DNA of 14,102 nt from a bacterium (GTDB lineage Bacteria > SZUA-79 > Acidulodesulfobacterales > Acidulodesulfobacteraceae): assembly GCA_021813595.1 (NCBI GenBank), contig JAKAKF010000145.1, forward strand, positions 1 to 14,102, given 5' to 3'. The notes below the pieces were generated by a model. The model was given only the letters and a program-made list of their open reading frames with translations, searched no databases and was not told the origin of the DNA. Shown in pieces: positions 1-5,330 of the stretch (position 1 is its first letter; every line of letters starts with the position of its first letter). The position numbers and the translations under genes are program-made.

Positions 1-649
1 CTATACCGAGATTTCTGACAAAATTATCCGTTACATCGACTATTCTTGCGTTTAAAAGGACGACTCTTTTTTTGACGTCTATTTTTCTGATGATATTTTT
101 TATTTTTTTTATGTTTGAAGGAATATCGTAAACAAATATCGAATTGCCGTGCGGGGAAGCGTAAGCCTTTGCCCCAGACGGCAAAACAGGCGTCAGATCC
201 GTAAGAACGTTTTTAGCTTGAATATATTTTAGATTTATCTTGTAATATACATAACTGTTTTTAAGAGATGAACGGGGGCCTATAAACAAAATCCCGTTGT
301 TCACGCTGTATCCCAAATTTCCGGCTCTTAAAATAATTAAAAGTGCGTCCGGCAGGGGTATGTTTCTTATGTGGAGAGTCGCACTACCGTTAACCGAACT
401 GCTTAAAACGTAATTCAGCCTGAATTCATGGCATATTCCTAATATTAAAGGCCTGAGCGGGATATCGTTTCCTTCTATCGTAATTTTTTTATCAGGAATT
501 TTGATGCCCCTCACGAAACCGGCACTTTTTATTCGCGCTTTAAAAGCGAAGGCGTTTTCTCTATGTCCAAAAAAAATAAAAAAAGAGATAAGCAGAAAGA
601 ATAAAAAAGAGATATAAAAAAAAGTACTACATCTGGACTTAAAAATCAT
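1..649 (-). CDS. Secretin, PilQ/MshL/GspD superfamily (N-terminal part, runs off left edge)
   Basis: This is the first 216 codons of an outer-membrane secretin, the ring channel of type IV pili or type II secretion. Reading from the ATG at 649 there is no stop to the window edge. Residues 10-31 form a hydrophobic, Phe-rich signal-type segment. Residues about 45-120 look like the N0/STN domain, with VNGSATLHIRNIPLPDALLIIL ending in a GNLGYSV stretch. Residues about 135-216 look like an N1-type domain, with a YYKINLKYIQAKN strand and then HGNSIFVYDIPSNIKKI, KIDVKKRVVLLNARIVDV and LGI, which fits the start of the secretin core. The membrane-inserting domain lies outside the window. No good Shine-Dalgarno precedes the ATG, and an in-frame stop lies 8 codons upstream, so this start is the best available. 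The gene follows the MshK/GspB-like gene by 14 nt, presumably in one operon. PilQ, MshL and GspD cannot be told apart from this fragment. Confidence 0.82.
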   Translation of the reverse strand, partial: MIFKSRCSTFFYISFLFFLLISFFIFFGHRENAFAFKARIKSAGFVRGIKIPDKKITIEGNDIPLRPLILGICHEFRLNYVLSSSVNGSATLHIRNIPLPDALLIILRAGNLGYSVNNGILFIGPRSSLKNSYVYYKINLKYIQAKNVLTDLTPVLPSGAKAYASPHGNSIFVYDIPSNIKKIKNIIRKIDVKKRVVLLNARIVDVTDNFVRNLGI

Positions 650-663
650 AAGTTTATTGTTTA

Positions 664-1029
664 TTATTTTTTAAATCCTTCAAATTTGGAGAGTATAAGA
701 TTAACTATTTTTCCATTTTTAAGTTTAATTATTACAGCCCGCCTGGTAATTTCCACAACGGTTTTCCCCATAATTACTGAACCTGTATAATATGGATTTC
801 CGTTAATAATAGCAATGTTTCTATCCGGATCCGAACCGCTCACTATAGCCTGAAGATTAAGGCCGTTCAAAGTGTTTTCGCTGAGATTTTTATATTGCTT
901 TGCCTTAAAAGGAGATATAAACGGATTTTTCAACCCGAAACAGGCATCCGCATTTAATAATTGAAACAATATAATAAAAAAGACGATTAAATCAAAAATA
1001 TAAGCAGACATCCTTTTCATTATCGTCAT
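664..1029 (-). CDS. Small pilus/secretion accessory protein, MshK/GspB/PilP-like
   Basis: A 121-aa protein with an N-terminal hydrophobic segment (about residues 9-27) that would export or anchor it, and a short periplasmic domain. The pattern LQAIVSGSDPDRNIAIINGN, then a G-x-x-I-x-G turn, VVEI, a second beta strand VIIKLKNGK and a terminal LILSKFEGF is typical of the small inner-membrane/periplasmic proteins that contact secretins (MshK, GspB and the HR domain of PilP/GspC). It lies 14 nt upstream of the secretin gene, the same order as mshK-mshL in MSHA pilus loci, which supports the assignment. Methionines at residues 1, 4 and 7 are all possible starts. None has a convincing Shine-Dalgarno, so the exact N-terminus is unsure. 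An in-frame TGA 9 bases upstream of the first ATG limits further extension. The family is divergent and the call rests on pattern and context. Confidence 0.6.
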   Translation of the reverse strand: MTIMKRMSAYIFDLIVFFIILFQLLNADACFGLKNPFISPFKAKQYKNLSENTLNGLNLQAIVSGSDPDRNIAIINGNPYYTGSVIMGKTVVEITRRAVIIKLKNGKIVNLILSKFEGFKK

Positions 1030-1053
1030 AGTCGGCGTTCATTCTTCTGCAAG

Positions 1054-1074
1054 GGGGCGGATAAAATCCACCCC
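1054..1074. terminator. GC-rich hairpin between tusA and the secretin operon
   Basis: Arms GGGGCGGAT and ATCCACCCC flank a 3-nt AAA loop, giving a 9-bp stem with one G-T pair on the minus-strand transcript. It is the most GC-rich stretch in this AT-rich gap. There is no U-run on the minus strand, so it is a poor classical terminator. It could be an attenuator, an mRNA-stabilising stem or part of the leader of the MshK-like gene. Confidence 0.35.
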
Positions 1075-1104
1075 GCTAAATATAATAATATGACTTTTTA
1101 GTAT

Positions 1105-1138
1105 GTCTAAAATCGGTCATAACTCTGCCGATTAAGAC
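1105..1138 (-). terminator. Weak hairpin overlapping the tusA stop codon
   Basis: On the minus strand an inner stem AATCGG/CCGATT (11-nt loop) is extended by an outer GTCT/AGAC stem across a small internal loop. The 3' arm runs into TTTT before the outer stem. It begins on the last codon of tusA, where a terminator could lie, but it is short and the U-run is poor. Confidence 0.3.
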
Positions 1139-1365
1139 TTTTGGACATAAAATTTGAACTTTCCGCCCTCTTCCGAAGAATCCAGTAGTTTGTTGCCGGT
1201 TCTGTTGCACCATGCCGTCATATCGTTTTTAGAACCGGGGTCTGTTGAAATTACTTCTAAAACCTGTCCCGATGTCATCGTGTCGATTTCTTTTTTAGTC
1301 TTAACTATCGGCAACGGACACGATAAGCCGCTTGCGTCAAGTGTTTTGTTAGGATTTACTGCCAT
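1132..1365 (-). CDS. tusA: TusA/SirA-family sulfur carrier protein
   Basis: A 77-aa cytoplasmic protein of normal family length. It has the family signature LDASGLSCPLPIVKTKKEID, in which Cys16 of the CPxP motif is the sulfur-accepting (persulfide) residue. Later come the EVISTDPGSKNDMTAWCNRTGN stretch and a final FKFYVQK strand, as expected for the two-layer TusA fold. TusA proteins pass sulfane sulfur to partners in tRNA thiolation, molybdenum cofactor synthesis or dissimilatory sulfur metabolism. No tusBCDE, dsr or rhodanese gene is visible here, so the partner is unknown. A strong GGAGGA ribosome site lies 7 bases before the ATG. It is divergent from the ExxE membrane protein gene and upstream of the pilus genes on the same strand, separated from them by about 100 bases with two hairpins. 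Cys52 is a second cysteine whose role I cannot judge. Confidence 0.93.
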   Translation of the reverse strand: MAVNPNKTLDASGLSCPLPIVKTKKEIDTMTSGQVLEVISTDPGSKNDMTAWCNRTGNKLLDSSEEGGKFKFYVQKS

Positions 1366-1400
1366 AATGCTTCCTCCTTGTTAATTTTAAACTTTATTTT

Positions 1401-1429
1401 AGCTTATTACTTCGCTGTTAAAAAGTCAA
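1401..1429 (-). promoter_or_regulatory. Candidate sigma-70 promoter for tusA
   Basis: On the minus strand TTGACT (1424-1429, five of six matches to the -35 consensus) is followed after exactly 17 bases by TAAGCT (1401-1406, a weak -10). Transcription would start about 30 bases before the tusA ATG and include its GGAGGA site. Confidence 0.35.
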
Positions 1430-1462
1430 TAGAAAAAAAAGAAAAAATATCCCGTTTCTATA

Positions 1463-1492
1463 TTGTCATTCCCGATTGTTATCTGATATAAT
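1463..1492 (+). promoter_or_regulatory. Strong extended -10 promoter, start point at the ATG
   Basis: TTGTCA (1463-1468) is separated by 18 bases from a perfect TATAAT (1487-1492), which is preceded by TG one base away (extended -10). Seven to eight bases after the hexamer is 1499-1500, the A of the ATG at 1500. No Shine-Dalgarno lies between them, so the layout predicts a leaderless or nearly leaderless transcript. Confidence 0.6.
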
Positions 1493-1499
1493 ATCGTCT

Positions 1500-2243
1500 A
1501 TGAATTTCAGCATACTTATATTTATAGCCGTATTTTCGGTTGCCATAGTAGAACTCAGCGAGGTCGCAGCAATAGTTTTCGTTGTCGGAGAAGACGTAGG
1601 TCTTTCCAGTGCCTTGGCTGGAGGCTTAATAGGATTTATCGGCACTCTTATAATTCTTTTTATAGGCGGCATAGCCCTTATTAAAACAGTACCTATATTT
1701 ACCGTTAAATTAATAATAGGAGTAGTCCTTATATCGATAGGATTGTATTTTTCTTATAAACTTCTAAGCTTTATATTTTATCTTACACCTTTTTCTCAAA
1801 AAATAGGGGAAAAACCGCTTTTTAAAAAAGCTGAAGCGGCCATAGTAAAGCATGAGAAATGTTCTTTCAGGCATTTCATCGTCGCCTTAAACGCCGTCAT
1901 AATAGAAGCATTCGAAGTAGCGGTGGTAGCAGTTCCGCTTGCTATTACCGAAAACCAATGGCTTTCGGTAATTTCCGCTCTTATAGTCAGTTCCGTTATA
2001 ATTTTAATGTTGTCGATTTATTTGCGAAGATATTTCAAAAAAATACCTTCGCACTGGATTAAAGGAATAGCGTCCGTTCTTCTTATCAGTTTTGGAATAT
2101 ACTGGGGGCTTCAGGGATTAAAAGTTAATATAGAAGACGATGATTTAGTATTTATCGTACCGGCGATATCCCTGCTCCTATTAGCTGTGTCTTTAATTTT
2201 CGATAAAATCGGATATAAAATTAAAGGGGATAAAAAAGCATGA
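1500..2243 (+). CDS. Polytopic membrane protein with two ExxE motifs (resembles COG4280)
   Basis: A 247-aa integral membrane protein with about seven hydrophobic segments (roughly residues 4-27, 37-60, 67-95, 124-147, 153-174, 185-205, 214-234). The two halves carry matching acidic motifs inside membrane segments: ELSE (Glu18, Glu21) followed by AAIVFVVGED, and EAFE (Glu136, Glu139) followed by VAVVAV. This duplicated ExxE layout resembles uncharacterised membrane proteins of the COG4280 type and recalls the REGLE motifs of FTR1 iron permeases. A metal-ion or other cation transporter is therefore plausible, but the substrate is unknown. A TTG at 1476 would add 8 residues. I prefer the ATG at 1500 because the TTG version would place the perfect -10 box inside the gene, and because the predicted transcript begins at this ATG. 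It is divergent from tusA and convergent with the rodZ-like gene. Confidence 0.8.
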   Translation: MNFSILIFIAVFSVAIVELSEVAAIVFVVGEDVGLSSALAGGLIGFIGTLIILFIGGIALIKTVPIFTVKLIIGVVLISIGLYFSYKLLSFIFYLTPFSQKIGEKPLFKKAEAAIVKHEKCSFRHFIVALNAVIIEAFEVAVVAVPLAITENQWLSVISALIVSSVIILMLSIYLRRYFKKIPSHWIKGIASVLLISFGIYWGLQGLKVNIEDDDLVFIVPAISLLLLAVSLIFDKIGYKIKGDKKA

Positions 2244-2291
2244 ATGTCCGAATCCCGATTTAGAAACTATATAAATAAATTCCAATATCCA

Positions 2292-2362
2292 GTCATTGCG
2301 AGAAGTCGAAGACGACGAAGCAATCTACGCGATGGGGATTGCTTCGCTTTGCTCGCAATGAC
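2292..2362. repeat. Dispersed-type palindromic repeat (REP/MITE-like)
   Basis: The outer arms GTCATTGCGAG (2292-2302) and CTCGCAATGAC (2352-2362) are perfect 11-bp complements. The inner arms CGAAGCAATC (2316-2325) and GATTGCTTCG (2337-2346) are perfect 10-bp complements around an 11-nt loop. The spacers between outer and inner arms are unequal (13 and 5 bases). From memory, sequences with these same arms occur as many intergenic copies in several bacterial genomes, often between convergent genes as here. Only one copy is in this window. No transposase or clear target duplication is seen. Confidence 0.75.
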
Positions 2363-2381
2363 ATTATTAAGCAATTCCGGC

Positions 2382-2412
2382 AATCCCTATATATAAATCC
2401 TATATAGGGATT
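2382..2412. terminator. Perfect 12-bp inverted repeat between convergent genes
   Basis: AATCCCTATATA (2382-2393) and TATATAGGGATT (2401-2412) pair perfectly around a 7-nt loop. It sits between the stop codons of two convergent genes, the usual place for a two-way terminator. The stem is AU-rich in its inner half and has no U-run on either side, so termination is only a guess. Confidence 0.4.
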
Positions 2413-2427
2413 TGGGTGAAAAGCAGT

Positions 2428-3234
2428 TTATTTATTTCCTCCGGCTTTATGCTTAGGCGGGAATGTCAGCGTCACCACCTGTTTTTCGCCTCCGGGCTTT
2501 CCTAGAGCTTTTCCGTTATAATCTAAAATAATGCCTCCGGCATTGCCTATTTTGATACGTAATCTTTTTTTTGCTTTCCAGGCTTCCTTGTCTCCGGCAT
2601 AAAGCATTGAAGTCGCTGTATTGCCGCCGTCTATTTTAACGGCGACCCATGTTCTCTTAACAACGTTTCCTTTTAAAACTACGGCATAGTTAACTTCGGG
2701 TTTATGCCCTGTTATTGTTTCCGGTATTTCCACTGGCTTGCCTTTAGCAGATGAACCGCCCTCCGGAACTAACTTTTTAGATAGGGATTTAAACGGCATA
2801 GCTATATGTATTCCCGGCGAGGTTTTAATGTATTCGTAAACCTTAATTGTCGCATACGATAAAATTATAACAAGGATGCCCGCAACAACTATAACTATAA
2901 TTCTTTTTTTAAATTCCTCGGACTTTCGTATCTCTTCTTTGAATTTTTTTCCGACTATATCTTCTATGTGCTTACCCTTGAAATTTTCTCCGGCATCCGT
3001 TTCCAGAAGTGCGACGGCTTTTGCTTCGTCCGCTTTCACGGTTTTCGCGAGAAGTTTTACATAACCCTTAAGCAGATGGGGCGAGGAAAATATCGAAAAA
3101 TCGCCGTTTTCAATAGCTTCAATATACTGCGCCCTGATTTTAGTAATAAGCGAAACTTCATCGACGGCAAGTCCTATAGATTCCCTGCTGGCTTTGAGAT
3201 ATTCCCCTACCCTTTCCGGCGTTTCGCTATCCAT
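2428..3234 (-). CDS. rodZ: RodZ-like protein: HTH, single membrane segment, DUF4115 domain
   Basis: A 268-aa protein with the three-part RodZ layout. Residues about 8-65 form a Cro/CI-like helix-turn-helix (VGEYLKASRESIGLAVDEVS, then KIRAQYIEAIENGDFS, then SPHLLKGYVKLLAK). A charged linker follows, then one membrane segment at about 111-131. The periplasmic C-terminal domain (about 183-260) shows the DUF4115 hallmarks TWVAVKIDGG, LYAGDKEAWKA, KIGNAGGIILDYNGKALG and a final beta strand. RodZ couples MreB to the cell-wall elongation machinery through its cytoplasmic HTH. In this position the HTH most likely binds protein rather than DNA. It starts 10 bases after the TPR lipoprotein gene stops. 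pilF/pilW-rodZ is a recurring gene order in Proteobacteria, which supports both calls. mreB is not in the window. Confidence 0.85.
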   Translation of the reverse strand: MDSETPERVGEYLKASRESIGLAVDEVSLITKIRAQYIEAIENGDFSIFSSPHLLKGYVKLLAKTVKADEAKAVALLETDAGENFKGKHIEDIVGKKFKEEIRKSEEFKKRIIVIVVAGILVIILSYATIKVYEYIKTSPGIHIAMPFKSLSKKLVPEGGSSAKGKPVEIPETITGHKPEVNYAVVLKGNVVKRTWVAVKIDGGNTATSMLYAGDKEAWKAKKRLRIKIGNAGGIILDYNGKALGKPGGEKQVVTLTFPPKHKAGGNK

Positions 3235-3244
3235 AAAACATGCC

Positions 3245-4036
3245 CTATTTTAAATACAGCATTATTTTTTTTAGATAATCTAAAGATTTCATTCCGTATT
3301 CGTTAGTTTTATTCTGTTCATATACGGAAGAAAATATTATTTTGGCCTTATTATATCTTTTTTGGTTAAAATATATCACTCCCTCGTAATATTTCGCAGG
3401 CGTAAAAAACATATCGAGCTTTAAAGTTTTTTTAAAGTTATAAAGGCTTTTGTCTAAACGTCCTTTAACGAGATAATATTTGCCAAGATAATAATATGTT
3501 AAAAAATATTTCTTATCGAGCAGTTTGGATATAATTAATATTTTTTTTGCTTTTTCAGGCTTATTTTCCGCAAAATATATTTTTGCCAGCTGGGTATAGC
3601 TCTGGTACGGTCTGTTGTAAAAAGGATTTTTCAGCGCTTTTTTTAGATATATTTCAGCGGGCGCATAATCTTTTCTTTTAATGTAAATAATGGCCAAATT
3701 ATAATAGGCATCCGAAAATTTAGGATTAATTCTTACTGCTTCCTTGAAATTTTTTACCGCTTGGGCTTCTCTGGCCGTTTCCATATAAACCATTCCTATG
3801 GCATTGTAGTTTTTAGCCGAATAGGGATTCAGGTTTTTAGCTTTTATAAACTCCTGCATCGCTTTTATAAAATTTCCGTTCTGGTAAAAACCTACGCCTA
3901 GCCTGTAGTAAAGGTTGGATTTAAGCCTGCTTTTTTTAGGAACCTGCGACAGGCCGCAACCGGATAATGCCGCAAAAACAAACGTTGCGAGAAAAAATAA
4001 GACGGCTAATTTCAAGGTTTTAACTGCTTTATGCAT
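3245..4036 (-). CDS. TPR-repeat lipoprotein, PilF/PilW-like
   Basis: A 263-aa protein with a lipoprotein signal peptide: a basic start, a hydrophobic core at residues 8-24 and the lipobox LSGC with Cys27 as the lipidated residue. From about residue 41 to the end it is a tandem tetratricopeptide solenoid. Examples are YYRLGVGFYQNGNFIKAMQ, NYNAIGMVYMETAREAQAVK, AYYNLAIIYIKRKDYAPAE and YYYLGKYYLVKGRLDKSLY, about six repeats. PilF/PilW lipoproteins of this size act as pilotins that bring the type IV pilus secretin to the outer membrane, and their genes often precede rodZ as here. A secretin gene occurs about 2.6 kb away, but the link is inference because many TPR lipoproteins have other jobs. No clear Shine-Dalgarno lies before the ATG: the 26-base gap from the kinase gene is AT-only except for one G·C pair. 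Confidence 0.78.
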   Translation of the reverse strand: MHKAVKTLKLAVLFFLATFVFAALSGCGLSQVPKKSRLKSNLYYRLGVGFYQNGNFIKAMQEFIKAKNLNPYSAKNYNAIGMVYMETAREAQAVKNFKEAVRINPKFSDAYYNLAIIYIKRKDYAPAEIYLKKALKNPFYNRPYQSYTQLAKIYFAENKPEKAKKILIISKLLDKKYFLTYYYLGKYYLVKGRLDKSLYNFKKTLKLDMFFTPAKYYEGVIYFNQKRYNKAKIIFSSVYEQNKTNEYGMKSLDYLKKIMLYLK

Positions 4037-4062
4037 ATTTAATTTATAATTATAAATATAAG

Positions 4063-4974
4063 CTATTCGGAAAGTTCCTCAAAATAAGTCATTTCCCTGA
4101 ATTTTTTAAACCTGTCTTTAATTTCGCCGCCGCTTATGGACAAAAATCTGTTTACCGAAAAGCCCTCTACGGCAAAAGACGCCATTATATTTCCGAATAC
4201 GAGAGCTTTTTTCAGATTGTCGAACGTCATATCGCCGGTATTGTCGATATATCCTAAAAATCCGCCTGCAAAAGAATCTCCCGCGCCGGTAGGGTCTATT
4301 ACGTTTTCTAAGGGATAAGCCGGAACCATAAAAAATTTGTTTTCAAAAAACATAGTGGCTCCGTAAGCGCCTCTTTTTAAAATTAATATTTTAGCGCCTG
4401 ATTTAAAAATAGTTTTAGCGCACGAAAAAATTGAGGACTCCCCTGTCAAAAGTCTTGCCTCGGATTCGTTTACAATAAATATATCGGCCAGTCCGAGAAC
4501 TTTCATAAGTTTTTCTTTTTTTCCTTCAATCCAAAAATTCATGGTATCGAGGGCGGTGAGCCTTGGGGCGCCCATCTGCTTTAATGCGTCGAACTGAATA
4601 TCCGGGTCTATATTGGCAAGAAAAAGCATATCGTTTTTTGAGCCGTGCGGAACGGCAGGTTTAAATGAAGAAAATACCCCGAGTTCGGTCATAAGGGTTT
4701 CCGGGTCGGACATGTCGTATCCGTATCTGCCTTTCCACCTGAAAGTTTTTCCCTCTTCTGTCTTTATCCCTTTAACGTCTATCGATCTGTTCTTAAAAAC
4801 GCTTAAATGCTTCCTGTCGAAATCATTTCCTACCGTGCCTATGATTTTCACGTCGGTTAAAAAAGACGCCGCCAGCGAAAAATAGGTTGCTGAACCTCCC
4901 AGAACGTCTCCCGTTTTATCGAAAGGAGTTTCTATATTGTCTATCGCTATGGAACCTATAACCGTTACAGCCAT
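4063..4974 (-). CDS. PfkB-family (ribokinase-like) kinase, substrate unknown
   Basis: A 303-aa ribokinase-fold kinase. Visible features are the N-terminal strand VTVIGSIAIDNIETP, the substrate-side GG at residues 26-27 (LGGSATYFSLAASF), GTVGNDF, and the C-terminal DPTGAGDSFAGGF signature (227-239). The latter holds the anion hole and the catalytic base Asp233. The stretch NIDPDIQ and the distinctive DTMNFWIEGKK (143-152) mark one conserved bacterial subgroup that, as far as I know, has no settled substrate. Ribose, nucleoside and sugar kinases all belong to the wider family. It lies divergent from purH, so a nucleoside or ribose-type substrate would fit the context, but this is inference. An AAAGGA site sits just before the ATG. 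It follows the 53-aa lipoprotein gene by 37 bases and precedes the TPR lipoprotein gene by 26, probably all one operon. Confidence 0.88.
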   Translation of the reverse strand: MAVTVIGSIAIDNIETPFDKTGDVLGGSATYFSLAASFLTDVKIIGTVGNDFDRKHLSVFKNRSIDVKGIKTEEGKTFRWKGRYGYDMSDPETLMTELGVFSSFKPAVPHGSKNDMLFLANIDPDIQFDALKQMGAPRLTALDTMNFWIEGKKEKLMKVLGLADIFIVNESEARLLTGESSIFSCAKTIFKSGAKILILKRGAYGATMFFENKFFMVPAYPLENVIDPTGAGDSFAGGFLGYIDNTGDMTFDNLKKALVFGNIMASFAVEGFSVNRFLSISGGEIKDRFKKFREMTYFEELSE

Positions 4975-5012
4975 TTTATCCTTTCCCTGATAGTTAAAGC
5001 GTTAATTTATAA

Positions 5013-5174
5013 TTATTTTTTTGTCACGGGAGACTGCACGCCGTAACCCTGTTTTGCGGCAAGATAACCGGTAGTGCCTGCAAGTCCGCCTACTAACATA
5101 AGAGCGCACCCGCTTAAAAAATTTATTGCGCCGAACAGGACCATCGCGAGAGCTATAAGTTTTATTTTTTTCAT
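5013..5174 (-). CDS. 53-aa mini-lipoprotein, uncharacterised
   Basis: A short reading frame with all the marks of a real gene. A GGGAGG ribosome site lies 11 bases before the ATG. It has a classic lipoprotein signal peptide (MKKIKLIALA, hydrophobic core) and a lipobox LSGC with Cys23 as the predicted lipidated residue, so the mature part is only 31 residues. The mature part starts with a glycine-rich hydrophobic run (ALMLVGGLAGTTGYLAA) and ends KQGYGVQSPVTKK. The start of the mature part resembles the beginning of longer periplasmic lipoproteins of the DUF3568 type, which continue with a folded domain missing here. It may be a shortened relative or a separate small family. It is the first gene of the probable minus-strand unit with the PfkB kinase, TPR lipoprotein and rodZ-like genes. 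Function unknown. Confidence 0.72.
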   Translation of the reverse strand: MKKIKLIALAMVLFGAINFLSGCALMLVGGLAGTTGYLAAKQGYGVQSPVTKK

Positions 5175-5247
5175 TTAATTTTAATCCTCCCTTTGTTTAT
5201 TCTATTTATTTATCGAATTTTAAGATATTGAAATAAATATTTAAAAT

Positions 5248-5283
5248 TAGTAGAATATAATAAATTTTTCATATATTCTACTA
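5248..5283. promoter_or_regulatory. Perfect 12-bp inverted repeat in the purH/lipoprotein divergent promoter region
   Basis: TAGTAGAATATA (5248-5259) and TATATTCTACTA (5272-5283) are perfect complements around a 12-nt AT spacer. It lies in the 156-base gap between two divergent units, 48 bases before the purH ATG. TATAAT sequences occur inside it (5256-5261) and just after it (5286-5291), so a protein bound here could cover a purH promoter. The 24-base centre-to-centre spacing of the arms suits a dimeric operator. In RNA it would be a weak AU-rich stem. No convincing -35 box was found. Confidence 0.45.
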
Positions 5284-5330
5284 TATATAATATTTTAAAA
5301 TCAAATTAAAATAAACAGGGATTTATAATT

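Noticed and set aside
1476..1499. TTG start giving 8 more residues on the ExxE membrane protein
   Set aside because: The perfect TATAAT box lies inside this stretch, there is no ribosome site before the TTG, and the ATG at 1500 begins a natural signal-anchor-like helix.
2292..2362. The palindrome as a CRISPR repeat or a structured RNA gene
   Set aside because: There is one copy only with no spacers, and the stems fit a dispersed intergenic element better than a known RNA family.
2244..2396. A 50-codon plus-strand reading frame starting one base after the membrane protein stop codon
   Set aside because: It runs straight through the palindromic repeat, whose sequence sets most of its residues, and it has no ribosome site of its own and no recognisable pattern.
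5175..5330. A riboswitch (purine or similar) upstream of purH
   Set aside because: The region is almost only A and T, and I see no three-way junction core or conserved loop bases; only the inverted repeat stands out.
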